In this document: positions 1-9,896 of the stretch, piece after piece | How positions within the stretch are numbered: the stretch's first letter is position 1 | Layout: each line of letters opens with the position of its first letter | From: Sphingomonas sp. BK345 | Lineage (GTDB): Bacteria; Pseudomonadota; Alphaproteobacteria; Sphingomonadales; Sphingomonadaceae | Assembly: GCF_014193845.1 (NCBI RefSeq) | Contig: NZ_JACHZX010000001.1 | Location: 1,093,370-1,157,369, forward strand | Direction of reading: 5' to 3' | DNA length: 64,000 nt | Notes under the pieces: generated by a model | The model's input: the letters and a program-made list of their open reading frames with translations, nothing else | Database searches by the model: none | What the model was told of the DNA's origin: nothing | Position numbers and translations under genes: made by a program

Positions 1-2412
1 ATCCGTCTCGAGGTAGCGCTGGGTAGAACCGAGCCTGCTCGCCAGGAAAGCGATCTGTCGCGGGATGTCGTCCTGCAGGAGGACGTGCGCGCCGCCGAGT
101 TCGCGCAGGCTATTGAAGTAGAGCACGCTTGTCCAAAACGGATCGGCGAGCCGAGGCGTCGTGCCGTTCTGCACGAGGTGCTCCATGCCCTGCAGCAGCG
201 CGGCGGCGGCAGCCTGCAATGCGAACTTGGGGCTTCGCCCGGCCGAGCAGAGCCCAAGGTAGAGTCGGTCGGGACCGTCCTCGTCGCGCACCGCGAAGAA
301 GGAGTCGCTTGCCTGGAAGCCGGACGGCGGGAACTGCAGCACGGGCCGGTCGAACAGCGCTCGCACCTGTCGGGCGGCCTGACCGATCGTGGCGGTCGAT
401 CCGATCACCTTCGGACGCACGCCGCCCGCGGTGCAAAGCATGTCGACCACCGTCTCGTAGAGACCGGCCATCGAACCCAGCGGGCCCGAGATGAGGTGGA
501 GTTCGTCCTGGATGATGAGGCCGGGCCTGAGACCGCCGTTAAGCCCGAAAAGGGCCCGCAGGTCCTTCCGTCGAGGCAGCTGCGCGAACTTGTCGATGGT
601 TCCGATCAGCAGGCTCGGCGGGGCGTCGTAGATGAAGTCGTCAACCGTCATCACCGGCAGCGGCTCGCCGCCGCTCGGGCACCCGATCTTTGGGCAGCGG
701 ATCTCGATGCCGGCGTCGCCGGGCGCGCGGTAGTAGCAGGTGGCGTTCAGCTCGGTTCCGCACACCGGGCAGTCAAGCAGCTGGCGCGGGGTGGACTTCG
801 GCTTCTGGTCGTCATGCTCGAGGTCGAGCGCGGTCATGGCTTCGGCGACCCGGTTGGGGGTGGCATCCCCCCCGACGTAGAGTCCGAGGCTGATCGGAGC
901 GTCGCCGAGGTCGTCGCGCTCGGCCCGAAGCGCGTCACACGCGCAGATGAGCGCGGCCGCACGCTGGAACTGCTGCACGGTTAGGAGCCTGAGCGTGTAG
1001 CGCATCAGGACGTCGACGCCGCCCTCCTCGCGCCGCCCCTCGTCAATTAGTCGGCGGTGCAGAATCTGGAAGGCGGTCAGACCGAGGTAGGCCTCCGTCT
1101 TGCCGCCGCCGGTCGGGAACCACAGTAGGTCGACACGGTCCCGGTCGGCCTCACCGCCGTCGACCACACCGGGCAGGACGATCAGGATGTAGGCGAGCTG
1201 GAAGGGGCGCCAGTTGAGCGGGCCCGCGCGCTCGCCTTTCGATGCGAACCGAGACTGCCGGTCCATCGCCTCGTTCGCCAGCGTGAACGCGAGCCATGCG
1301 GCGTCATCGGTGGCGAGCGTGTTAACGCCGGCCCGCATCCGGCGGAGCGTGTCGCGGCAGCACTCCAGGTTGCGTTCGGCGGCGACGCGGAGATCGCCGC
1401 CGAAACCCGACACCCGCGGGTCCAGGGTGGTCTCGATCCATTTGCCATAGGTGCCAGCGAACTCGCGCAATGAGGCCAGGATCTCCTCCCGGCCCTCCGG
1501 CCTTGCCAGCCAGGCAGCCGACAGAGCGCTGGGATGCGCCTGGAGGAAAGTCCCGAGGAGCCCGCTCCCTGAGGCGCTCATCCCCTTCACCGCCGCCGCG
1601 GGCAGCCATGTGGTTCCGAGGTGCACCACCCGGCGCTCGTCCGAGGGCTCCCACTGGACGGCGACCCCGTGACCGGCGGCGTATTCGAGCACGTCGCGGT
1701 AGAGGAGTGCGGCCGACTGAGCGTCCTCGTCGGCACCGGCAGGGATAGGGGACGGCCTGGGACGGACCGCGCCGCCCCCGTCTGCGGCGATTGCCTTCAC
1801 CTCCAGTCCCGCCTGCAGCAGGCAGAACTCGTCCCGCATGCGGTCCTCGGTCGCCTGGGCCTTGTTGATGAGTGTGAGCGTCAGAACCTGCTGCCCACCG
1901 ACGAGCCTTCGTCTGACGTGCAGGCAGACAGACGGGTCCTGGACCGTGCCTCCGTCCGGCGCGGTGAACTCGTGTACCCGCCACGTGCCGGCCGCACCGG
2001 GCGTGATCTCGTGCCGGTAGTCGAGCTGCTTCCGCGTCCACATCCGCCGCCTCCTGCGGCTGCCGGGTTCGGGGTCGCGCTCCACCATCGTGTAGCGGGC
2101 GCTCTGCGCCGTCGAGACGTGGATCGTCGCGTCCTCGTCCGCGGCGAAGGTGAGGCCGAGCGAGCAGGGCCGGACCGCGCGGTAGCCGGGCACGCCCGCG
2201 TCGGTCTCGCTGTCCACGTCCGAGGGCGCGCCTTCGTCCTGGTCGTCTTCGAGGGCGTCCAGGGTCTCCCCCTCCGGCCAAAGGATGCCGGTGAGATAGG
2301 TGTCGACCGGTGCAGACGGTATTTCCTCGTCCATGGTCAGTGGGCCGAGCAGGACAGCCATCGCGGTCCGCACGAGTTCGTTGCGGACCGGTCTGTGGTC
2401 AGGGCGCGTCAA
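1..2412 (-). CDS. drmA: DrmA-like DISARM helicase, partial (C-terminus outside window)
   Basis: 804 codons are open from a TTG start to the window edge, so the C-terminal part is missing. The start is chosen because TTG lies in a TTGA overlap with the upstream gene's stop and has AAGGA about 6 nt before it. About residue 432 is a Walker A, WFPTGGGKTEAYLGL. About residue 547 is a CPVC...C...C zinc-type cluster. About residue 631 is a Walker B-like IIQDELHLISGPLG. This combination, with LLIGTIDKFAQLP just before Walker B, is characteristic of DrmA, a core superfamily 2 helicase of DISARM anti-phage systems. It is the third gene of a minus-strand operon after a GHKL-helicase fusion and a UvrD-like helicase. 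drmB (DUF1998) and drmC (PLD) would be expected just outside the window. The family call is fairly sure; whether the whole locus is DISARM is inference. Confidence 0.8.
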   Translation of the reverse strand, partial: MTRPDHRPVRNELVRTAMAVLLGPLTMDEEIPSAPVDTYLTGILWPEGETLDALEDDQDEGAPSDVDSETDAGVPGYRAVRPCSLGLTFAADEDATIHVSTAQSARYTMVERDPEPGSRRRRRMWTRKQLDYRHEITPGAAGTWRVHEFTAPDGGTVQDPSVCLHVRRRLVGGQQVLTLTLINKAQATEDRMRDEFCLLQAGLEVKAIAADGGGAVRPRPSPIPAGADEDAQSAALLYRDVLEYAAGHGVAVQWEPSDERRVVHLGTTWLPAAAVKGMSASGSGLLGTFLQAHPSALSAAWLARPEGREEILASLREFAGTYGKWIETTLDPRVSGFGGDLRVAAERNLECCRDTLRRMRAGVNTLATDDAAWLAFTLANEAMDRQSRFASKGERAGPLNWRPFQLAYILIVLPGVVDGGEADRDRVDLLWFPTGGGKTEAYLGLTAFQILHRRLIDEGRREEGGVDVLMRYTLRLLTVQQFQRAAALICACDALRAERDDLGDAPISLGLYVGGDATPNRVAEAMTALDLEHDDQKPKSTPRQLLDCPVCGTELNATCYYRAPGDAGIEIRCPKIGCPSGGEPLPVMTVDDFIYDAPPSLLIGTIDKFAQLPRRKDLRALFGLNGGLRPGLIIQDELHLISGPLGSMAGLYETVVDMLCTAGGVRPKVIGSTATIGQAARQVRALFDRPVLQFPPSGFQASDSFFAVRDEDGPDRLYLGLCSAGRSPKFALQAAAAALLQGMEHLVQNGTTPRLADPFWTSVLYFNSLRELGGAHVLLQDDIPRQIAFLASRLGSTQRYLETD

Positions 2413-4559
2413 TCTGCATCCTTCCAGGTCTTGAAATCGCCAGTCCCGAACAGCCCGATTCCGAGCCACAGGCCGCTGGTCCTCTCCGGCTCGCCAAGGC
2501 GGCCCGTGCCATCCGCAGTGACCGTCCCGACCGACGAGATCCGCAGGTTCATGATCGTGCGCGGCAGCTTGTAGCCTTGCTTGTGCAGCACGCTCAGGAG
2601 ATCGGTGGACAGCTGGTTGGCGGTGCGCCCCAGAAGGCGGCCCGGCCCGGTCTCCTCCTGCAGGTGGATATGCCACACCGCGCGATCCTCAAGGCGGTGC
2701 TTGCACAGCATCACCTTGTGTCCGGCGAGGCTGCCGGCACCGGCGAGGAGGAACGCCTGCAGGTCCTCGACGCCTTCCGCGCCGCCGAGCAGGTCGGGAT
2801 CGGCGAAGCCGAGCGGGTCGATGTCGCCGCGCAGCCCCATCTCCACGTTCAACCACTGCCTCTGCCGGCAGCAAAGCCGCCGGCGCTCTTCCCTGAATTT
2901 CCAGTGGACCGGCACGCGGTGGATCTGGCCCGCTGGGGCGCGGGCGAGCGTCCGCGCCGCACGACTGATCCCCACGTAGGCAACGCTCGCTCGCTCGCCC
3001 GGGTCCCCCTCCCCGCCCTCGTCGTCCGACGCTCGCTCCTCCGGCTCGAGAAGGGTGACCTCGTCAAACTCCATGCCTTTGGACTGGTGGACGGTGGTGA
3101 CGATGATGCCATCGTCGGCGACTGGCTGGTCGTCGGGAAAGGCGTCGGGCCAAGCCAGACGCTCCCGTAGCAGCGCAAGGTCGATCGACGTCGCGTCCTC
3201 GGCTGCCCCGCTCGCTCGCGCGAGGCGAATCCAGGCGACTTCCTCCGCGGGAAGCCCGACGCGCTCGCAGCCGTCGTCGCCCCAGATTTTGCCGAGGTGC
3301 GCATATATGCGACCGAACTGCGAGCGGGGCAAAGACGTCGAGCGAACCTTCCTCAGAAGCGCGGCGATCCAGGCTGGCGCCAGCGCGGCGTGGTGGCCGG
3401 CGCGGAGCCTGACCGGAACGGTCGCGGCGTCGACGTCTTTGCCGTAGAGGGCCTGGAGGACCCGCACGGCCTCCCCGTTCGTCTGCGTCAGGATGGCGCG
3501 GCTTCCGCCCGTCGCCGCCTCTAGGAGCCCTCGTCCGAGCGGCTGGTCCGGCTCCGGAAGTCTTGCGATGGCCGTGAGCATGACCCTGAGCTTCTCCCGA
3601 TCCGGGCGGTCCCCCAGGAGCACGGAGCGCAGGCCGGCGGACAGCCGGGCGAGTGGTGGATCGGCTCGATGATTGCGTACGAGCGTCTCCTGGACGAGGT
3701 CGCCGGCATAGGTCCGGCAGACCTCTTCCCAGTATTCCCGCGGGGTCGGGAACAGGGTCCCGTCCTCCCGCTCGCCGCTGGCGAAGCCGAAGATGGCCTG
3801 CGCGGGATCGCCGAGGATGGTGAAGCCGCAGCCGTGCTCGCCCGGCGACGCCATAAGCGAGAGGAGAGCGAGGACGAGGTCACCACGGACGCCGGGCAGG
3901 TCTTGGAACTCGTCGACAATGATGTGACGCCTGCCGCCGACGAAACGTCGCACATCGTCGCGGCGACCTCCCGTCGCCATCGCGGTCAGCGCCGCGATGT
4001 TCGCGTCGTGCGTCCGGGAGAGGAGCGCCCCTGGGGCCTCCCCGAGAAGGCGGAGCATTCGGAAGGCCCAGGAGTCGAATGTCCGGATCGAGAGGTGCCG
4101 GAGTTCCTCGATCACCTGCGGCTCGGCGTCGTCGATCCGGCCGATGCGTCGGCTCAGGGTCCGCACGGCGCTGCGGGAGAAGCTCAGCACGAGGATCTCT
4201 CCAGGGTCGAGCTCGTGTCCGACCAGCCGTGCGAGTCGCCTCGCGGCCAGTTCGGTCTTCCCTGTGCCTGGTCCCGCCTCGACTAGCTGCCGGGCGGTCG
4301 CGGGCGCCGCGATGATGCGCTCGCGGACGGCGGAGTCGTCGGGCGGCGGCCCCGGATCCGGCTGAGGCACCACAGGGTTCGGGGATGCAGGATGAGTCTC
4401 ATCGAGCGACGGGCCGTCGACGTCGATGTTGCCGTCAGCCACGCGCCAGAGGTGGCGCTTATACTTCACGGCTGGCCCATGAGGGGTCTCGTGCAGCGGC
4501 CGCTCGATGGTGTCGACGATCCTGCCTCCCCGGCGCACGCCGACCTGAACCGTGCTCAT
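2409..4559 (-). CDS. UvrD/Rep-like superfamily 1 helicase
   Basis: A 716-aa protein in the preferred frame. The frame stays open to 4667, but the extra 36 residues look non-coding in composition, so the ATG at 4559 (MSTVQVGVRRGG) is preferred; its RBS is weak. Residues 1-60 form a small basic N-terminal domain, followed by a Pro/Asp-rich linker. Walker A, EAGPGTGKTELAARR, is at about residue 93. Walker B, HIIVDEFQDLPG, is at about 213, followed by GDPAQAIFGFASG. The late SF1 motif VTTVHQSKGMEFDEV is at about 485, with AYVGISRAAR after it. All key helicase motifs are present, so it should be an active DNA translocase. It lies between a GHKL-helicase gene and drmA and overlaps drmA by 4 nt, implying translational coupling. 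DISARM loci carry an extra gene (drmD or drmE) at this position, but this protein reads as UvrD-like rather than SNF2-like. Confidence 0.85.
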   Translation of the reverse strand: MSTVQVGVRRGGRIVDTIERPLHETPHGPAVKYKRHLWRVADGNIDVDGPSLDETHPASPNPVVPQPDPGPPPDDSAVRERIIAAPATARQLVEAGPGTGKTELAARRLARLVGHELDPGEILVLSFSRSAVRTLSRRIGRIDDAEPQVIEELRHLSIRTFDSWAFRMLRLLGEAPGALLSRTHDANIAALTAMATGGRRDDVRRFVGGRRHIIVDEFQDLPGVRGDLVLALLSLMASPGEHGCGFTILGDPAQAIFGFASGEREDGTLFPTPREYWEEVCRTYAGDLVQETLVRNHRADPPLARLSAGLRSVLLGDRPDREKLRVMLTAIARLPEPDQPLGRGLLEAATGGSRAILTQTNGEAVRVLQALYGKDVDAATVPVRLRAGHHAALAPAWIAALLRKVRSTSLPRSQFGRIYAHLGKIWGDDGCERVGLPAEEVAWIRLARASGAAEDATSIDLALLRERLAWPDAFPDDQPVADDGIIVTTVHQSKGMEFDEVTLLEPEERASDDEGGEGDPGERASVAYVGISRAARTLARAPAGQIHRVPVHWKFREERRRLCCRQRQWLNVEMGLRGDIDPLGFADPDLLGGAEGVEDLQAFLLAGAGSLAGHKVMLCKHRLEDRAVWHIHLQEETGPGRLLGRTANQLSTDLLSVLHKQGYKLPRTIMNLRISSVGTVTADGTGRLGEPERTSGLWLGIGLFGTGDFKTWKDAD

Positions 4560-4766
4560 CTCGCCCGGTACCGTGCAGAAACGGGCGACTGGCCGGGCCG
4601 CGGAGTGTGCGGTGCCCTCACGGAAGCACCACGCAGACTGGCGCACGTCCCGACGCGGACGCTTCACCGGTCCTGATCATGTCCCCCGACGCGCCCCTAA
4701 TTGAATATCGAAGGCTATCCAACGCTTTGGATGCGGTCAACTGGCGTGGCCTCGCGCGCGGGGTGG

Positions 4767-7700
4767 TCACGCGGCAGCCCGCTCCGATTCGACCTCGAAG
4801 AACTGCCGGCAGTAATGGTAGGCGAGCCGGTCCCGATAGGTGAGGATGTTGTCCTCCACCGTCGCGACCTCGCAGTACTCCGTGCCGCCGTTGGCGGGTC
4901 CGCGGAGCCCGCGACCGACCATCTGCATGTAACGAACGGCGCTGAATACCGGACGCGAGATGAGGATCATGTCGGATCTTGGCGCGTCGAACCCGGTGGT
5001 GAGCACCGAGTGGTTGCACAGCACCCGGAGTTCTCCGTCGTGGAAGCGCCGGATGAAGTGCTGGCGCGCCAGCCGGTCGGTCTCGCCGCTGACCGCGGCG
5101 GCCGGGCAGCCGGCAAGGTGAAGCCGCGCGGCCATATACTGCGCGTGGGCGACCGAGTTGGCGAACAGCAGGATGGAGTGCGCGCTGCTGGCGAGGACGT
5201 GCCTTAGGATGAGGTTGTTGCGCTCGGGGTCTGCTCCGATCCGCTCAATCAGGTGTTCCGGCAGTTCACCATACTGGTCGAAGTGCCGCCTCTCGGCCTC
5301 GTTCAGCTCCACTGGACGGTCGTAGTGGATGGGGCTGTAGCGCATCTCGGCCAGCACGCCCCGCTGCCGCAGCGTGTCGTGAAGTCCCGCTTGGTCCGCC
5401 GGGATCCAGCGCTTGTCGAAGCGCGCCGCGAGTCTCGCCGACTCCTCCTCATCGCGGCCGCGCCAGGGGGTGGCGCTGAGCCCGAGCACGGGGGGCTCCC
5501 GGTCGCGCGCCGTCTCGGAGCCGATCTGGACGTCGAGCCAGCGCAGGAGCGAGCTGTAGCTCGGCGAGATCGCGTGATGGCACTCGTCGATGACGACGAT
5601 CCCGGGCCGGCTTAGCCATTCGAGCCCCCGGACATCGAAGCGTAGGTTGAGCGTCTGGATGCTCGCGACGACAACGACCGGTTCGTCCGTAGTCGGCGGG
5701 CGCGGGTCCGGCTGGCCGGCCCACAGCCGCGCTATCCTGAGATCCTCCCCGTAATTGCCGAGATTCGACCAAAGCTGCCGAAAACATTGCACCGCCTGTT
5801 CGCAGAGCTCGTCCGTCTGGGCCACCCAGAGGGCGCTGCGATCGCCGCCGCCGTTTAGGATGAGGCGGACCACAGCCTCGGCGGCCACGCGCGTTTTACC
5901 GCCGCCGGTCGGCAGGCTGATCACCGCGCGCCGCCGCCCCTCGCCCCCACTCACCAGCTCGCGGAGGGAGGACAGGATGTCCTTCTGATAGTCATGCAAA
6001 TCCGGAAGCGGGGAGGGACGGGCCACCAGCAGCTCGGGCTCCCTCCTGATGCTCGCGCTGCTGCCGTATCCAGGCGGGAAGCCGAGCTCCGTCGCGAACT
6101 CGCGCGACTTCTCGCTGCCCCATCGCTCCGGTGGCTGGAGGCCGGCTGCGGCGAGCGCCTGCTGGAGGCGCGACAGGATCGTCGGTCCGTGGATGGCGAG
6201 GGCGAGCTCGGCGACGGTGACGCGGTCAGCGCACCCTCCGAGCGCGCGCGCCGCGGGCTTCGGCAGCGTGGCGGCGATCACCGCGACGTCGTCCCCGACG
6301 GCCCGAAGAATGCGGAGCGCTGGTGTCGGCTCGGCGCGGACCCGCTTGCGGGCCTCGGTGGCGCGCGCGCTTTGGAGCGCCGCATGGGCGAGCGCCGGGT
6401 CTGTCCCGAGCAGGCCAAAGGCATGCAGCGCGTCCAGGAGGGCGCGCATCCCCGCGGCCCAGGAAAATGTCTTCATGCGTTCGCGGTCGAGGAGGACAAC
6501 TCCGGTCGCATCCTGCGCGACCGGTGGATGCCGGTCCTGGTGCCCGCTGCGCTCGGAGAGGCCGAACACCCACAGAGCGTCGGGCGCGCTGGACGACGCG
6601 AAGAGCGGAGCGAGCTCAGGGAAGAGCCCGGTGAGCGGGCCGGGGGTGCCGAGCGCGTCGTCGTAGAACGTCTCCGTGTGCTCGGACAGGAGGCGGGCGC
6701 CCGCGGCGATCCAGACATCGGCGGCCTGCTTCGGCAGGACCACGATCCGTCCGTCCTCGCTGGCGCCCAGTTCGCCACCGGGGTCGACGCTTACGAAGAT
6801 CTGATCGAGCGGCACCGGCCCGTCGCGGCTCGGGATTACGGCAGGGGCAGCCCCGTCCAGCGCGGCGCGTACCCACATGGGCCCGAGCCGCTCGAACCGG
6901 TCCTGAACGCACGACACAAGCATGAACGCGGCCTTCCAGATTGCCGCTGTCTGCACAGGGTCGCCTGGCTTGGTCCGCCCGAGCGGGTCGAGGTCAGTCG
7001 GGGCCTCAAAAGCTCGGCGGAAGGCGACGATGGAGGCCCCTTCACCCCGTCCGGCCGCATCGATCGCGTGCACGACTTCCATCGGTGCGCTGGCGAGCGG
7101 CACCACCACGTCGCCGATCCGGACCTGTCCGTGCTCCGCCAGGATCGCGAGGAAGGGGTGCGGGGCCGTGAAGTCGTCGTAGGCCTCCCGACGCGTCAGG
7201 TGGCCGAAGGTGACCGGTTCGAAGACGCTATCTTCGCCCAGCCCGACCGACGCCGCTTGCCTCCGCATCGCCTCGATGCACTGGGCGGTGAGATCTGCCG
7301 CAAGACCGGCCGGCACGAAGGGTAGGAGCTTCCAGCCGTGGGGCATGGTTATGATCTGCGCTCGGACGACGCCCGTCTTTCCCCACTGCGGACTGCCCTT
7401 CATTCTGGGCCAGCCGAGGGAGCGCAGCCGGCTGAAGTAGGCCTCGATCACCTTGCCCGCTGGGCCGGCGAGCTCGACGCCGAAGCTCACGCCCGCCGGG
7501 GGGAGCCGCGATAGCAGCCACTCGGGCAGGAGCGTGGCATGCGCTGCATGCAACTCGCTGTCCAGCGCGAGGTGCGGGGGCACCTCCCCGACCTCGTCGT
7601 CCGCAGGGACGACGAGCTCCTCGCGCGGACGGAATGCTCCGGTCCGGTCGCGAAAGCGAAGGTCGCCGGCGACTATCGTCGAAAGGAAGGCCCTGGCGGC

Positions 7701-9530
7701 CTCCGCAGGCGCCTCGGCAAGGTTGGACCAGAAGGCCGGCCACCGGTCACCACCGGATGTCTTCGCAGCCGACAGGGCGCCGGCAAGGACATCGCCCCAC
7801 AGGTCCTCCGCCATCTCGCGCACGCCCAGCACGCGCGTGAGGACGTCCCGGCTTGCCGCATCCGACGCGATGGCGGGGGCGACCGCCTCAAGACCCGATG
7901 GGGCACTTCCCGCGGACGTTATGATGGCGCTGGAGGCGGCGGCGAGCCGCCCCGATACGGTCGGGATTATCGCGGCGGCCCTGAGGTCCTGTAGCTGTAG
8001 CAGCCTTCTCTCAACCGCCTCCTTCACCAGGGCGAGCAGCGGGATGGCGACTTCCGGTCTCGCGCTTGCGGCCCTCTCGAGCCAGCGCCCGGCTGGCGTC
8101 ATGATCAGAGCCCCGGCCCTGCCCGGGACCGGCGTCCTGCTGGCCTCCTGGGCGAGGGTCGCAAGTCGGGCGCCCCGGCTTCGGCCAGTTTGGCAAGTCG
8201 GGTGCACGTAGGCCTCGGCCCGCAGCTCTCCGGCGATCTCATGCCAGCGGCGGAGGAGGTCCGCGTCCTGGGTCGGATGGCGGAGCAGATCGGTTGCCCG
8301 ACGCAGCTTCCCCGCCCCGTCCGCGACGATCGGCAGAGCCGCGAGCAGATCCCAGAGTGGCCTGACCAGAGAGGCGGCGATCTCGTCCTGCCGCTCCAGC
8401 TGTCTCGGGAGGGCAGCCACCGGCACACCGGGATCCTCCAAGGTCGCGAGGTCGCCGATGTGATCGGCGATCAGCTTAGCGGCCTCGCGCATCAGAGCCT
8501 CGTTCCAGGCCCCGCGTATGACGCCCGTCCGGTCACTGTTGAGCTTCCAAGGCGCATTCAGAATACCTTCCGCGAGCGTCTGGCTCTGTGTCGGGAAGAA
8601 GGCCCAGAACTGGCCCGCGGCCTCGCGGCCGCCCACCGGCACAGCCCAGGCGAGCGGGACCTCGTCGCGCGCCTGGAGGTGGAGCGCGTCGGCGATCGCT
8701 GCCCGATCGGCAATGCTCACCCGCCGCTGGAAGATGCGCCAACGAGTCTCGTTCTGCTCGTCGCCGACCATCAGCAGATCGCCCTCGTGCCGCCGCGTGA
8801 TGATGCGCAGCGGCCCGTCCCTTACGTCGAGAACAAGTTCCACGTCAGCGTCGAGGAACAGGAGGAACTCCGCAGGGAAGTCGGCCATCTCCTTGACCAG
8901 GCGCTCGCGAACTTGGCCCTCCGTGATCAGGGCCGTGACCACGGTGGTCGCCCAGTTGTAGTCGCCGTCTTGCCGGAGCGGGCCTCCTGTGGTGGCGGGG
9001 TCGACGGGCCTGGCGAGCCGCATCCCCGGCGCACGCTCATCCGGACCCAGCCCCAGACGGCTCCTGATCGTGCGTCGACACCACTCTGGATCGAAGCAAA
9101 GGCCGACGGAGCGACTGACGAGCTCCACCGAGCCGCCGAGCTTCAGGAGCGATTTAAAGCCGATGCCGAAGCGGCCGATCTGGCCTGCGCGCTTGGACGA
9201 GCTTCGGGCATTTAGGAGGGCGACGATCCCGCCGCGGTCGAGCGGGGCGCCCGTGTTCGCTGCGATGATCCGGTCGGCCTCCAGGGTAATTTGGATGCGT
9301 CCGGCGTCGTGTCCCGCCTCGCCGATCGCGTCGGCTGCGTTCTGCACGAGCTCGAACAGCTGCCGCCAGGCGTAGCCGCCGGACAGGACCTCGACCTCTG
9401 TCTCAAAGTGCTCGTTCGCGTCCCGGGGCTGCGCCTCGTAAGCGCGCAGCCGGCGCTCGCACTCGTCGGCCACAAATGCGGCAAGCTCTTCGAAGCCGTC
9501 GCTTCCCACGGCCGGCTGACCAGACCCCAT
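4767..9530 (-). CDS. Sacsin/GHKL-type ATPase fused to SF2 DEAD/DEAH helicase
   Basis: A 1587-aa protein with an ATG preceded by GAGGTGGGG. The N-terminus is a GHKL (Hsp90/histidine-kinase-like) ATPase of the sacsin type: the N-box QLFELVQNAADAIG at about residues 58-71, then AANTGAPLDRGGI, then the G2-like GRFGIGFKSLLKLGG at about 120. Residues 200-1150 form a long region I do not recognise. The C-terminal 400 residues are a complete SF2 helicase: SLPTGGGKTRVAAEAV at about 1205, VVIDECHHAISP at about 1311, LGLSATPWRGRDEEE, and motif VI-like QMVGRGLRGPANGG. It is the first gene of the helicase operon, with about 200 bp before the UvrD-like gene. GHKL-helicase fusions occur in defence islands, where the GHKL part may sense or gate activity; that role is inference. 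The intact motifs argue for two active ATPase centres. Confidence 0.85.
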   Translation of the reverse strand: MGSGQPAVGSDGFEELAAFVADECERRLRAYEAQPRDANEHFETEVEVLSGGYAWRQLFELVQNAADAIGEAGHDAGRIQITLEADRIIAANTGAPLDRGGIVALLNARSSSKRAGQIGRFGIGFKSLLKLGGSVELVSRSVGLCFDPEWCRRTIRSRLGLGPDERAPGMRLARPVDPATTGGPLRQDGDYNWATTVVTALITEGQVRERLVKEMADFPAEFLLFLDADVELVLDVRDGPLRIITRRHEGDLLMVGDEQNETRWRIFQRRVSIADRAAIADALHLQARDEVPLAWAVPVGGREAAGQFWAFFPTQSQTLAEGILNAPWKLNSDRTGVIRGAWNEALMREAAKLIADHIGDLATLEDPGVPVAALPRQLERQDEIAASLVRPLWDLLAALPIVADGAGKLRRATDLLRHPTQDADLLRRWHEIAGELRAEAYVHPTCQTGRSRGARLATLAQEASRTPVPGRAGALIMTPAGRWLERAASARPEVAIPLLALVKEAVERRLLQLQDLRAAAIIPTVSGRLAAASSAIITSAGSAPSGLEAVAPAIASDAASRDVLTRVLGVREMAEDLWGDVLAGALSAAKTSGGDRWPAFWSNLAEAPAEAARAFLSTIVAGDLRFRDRTGAFRPREELVVPADDEVGEVPPHLALDSELHAAHATLLPEWLLSRLPPAGVSFGVELAGPAGKVIEAYFSRLRSLGWPRMKGSPQWGKTGVVRAQIITMPHGWKLLPFVPAGLAADLTAQCIEAMRRQAASVGLGEDSVFEPVTFGHLTRREAYDDFTAPHPFLAILAEHGQVRIGDVVVPLASAPMEVVHAIDAAGRGEGASIVAFRRAFEAPTDLDPLGRTKPGDPVQTAAIWKAAFMLVSCVQDRFERLGPMWVRAALDGAAPAVIPSRDGPVPLDQIFVSVDPGGELGASEDGRIVVLPKQAADVWIAAGARLLSEHTETFYDDALGTPGPLTGLFPELAPLFASSSAPDALWVFGLSERSGHQDRHPPVAQDATGVVLLDRERMKTFSWAAGMRALLDALHAFGLLGTDPALAHAALQSARATEARKRVRAEPTPALRILRAVGDDVAVIAATLPKPAARALGGCADRVTVAELALAIHGPTILSRLQQALAAAGLQPPERWGSEKSREFATELGFPPGYGSSASIRREPELLVARPSPLPDLHDYQKDILSSLRELVSGGEGRRRAVISLPTGGGKTRVAAEAVVRLILNGGGDRSALWVAQTDELCEQAVQCFRQLWSNLGNYGEDLRIARLWAGQPDPRPPTTDEPVVVVASIQTLNLRFDVRGLEWLSRPGIVVIDECHHAISPSYSSLLRWLDVQIGSETARDREPPVLGLSATPWRGRDEEESARLAARFDKRWIPADQAGLHDTLRQRGVLAEMRYSPIHYDRPVELNEAERRHFDQYGELPEHLIERIGADPERNNLILRHVLASSAHSILLFANSVAHAQYMAARLHLAGCPAAAVSGETDRLARQHFIRRFHDGELRVLCNHSVLTTGFDAPRSDMILISRPVFSAVRYMQMVGRGLRGPANGGTEYCEVATVEDNILTYRDRLAYHYCRQFFEVESERAAA

Positions 9531-9896
9531 TCCCCACCTCGAATTTTCGTCGAGTGTGGCCGATGTCTCGGCCGATGTTAAGCCCCGGCGAGAGGCGCCC
9601 GCTATGTCTGAATCATCTTTCCTGGGGCTGAAGGCTTAACCGTCGTCTATCGCGAATACTGGGATTCTGCGCGAGTACCTGACGAGCCACTGCGCCCGCT
9701 CGATTCGCCGGAAGATTGCACCTCGATGTCGGCGGCCATTCTCGATAACGTGCCCGGTAATCCGCAGTGCGTTCGTCAGCGCCGCACCTTTGCGCGCGCA
9801 AAGTACTCAGCAGTGGGGCTCGTGCCAGCGGCTTGGCCTACCGCTGCAACGTTCCGAGCCTTCTAATGGCGGCCGTCAGGACCGCATCGTCAAACT
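9531..9896 (-). promoter_or_regulatory. Intergenic region upstream of the helicase operon
   Basis: About 366 bp with lower GC than its flanks and no convincing gene; a 62-codon open frame here has no RBS and is arginine-rich. It must hold the promoter for the 4767-9530 operon unless transcription runs on from 9897-10286. I cannot point to a clear -35/-10 pair. Confidence 0.3.

Noticed and set aside
85..984. Long plus-strand open frame (299 codons) opposite drmA
   Set aside because: It is a high-GC shadow of the minus-strand DrmA-like gene; composition is Arg/Gly-rich and no RBS or family is seen.
1322..2281. Minus-strand frame of 319 codons inside drmA
   Set aside because: Wrong frame on the same strand; the DrmA frame with TTG 2412 holds all helicase motifs.
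5994..7325. 443-codon plus-strand frame opposite the GHKL-helicase gene
   Set aside because: Antisense shadow; Arg/Gly-rich with no motif, while the minus-strand frame is continuous through 1587 codons.
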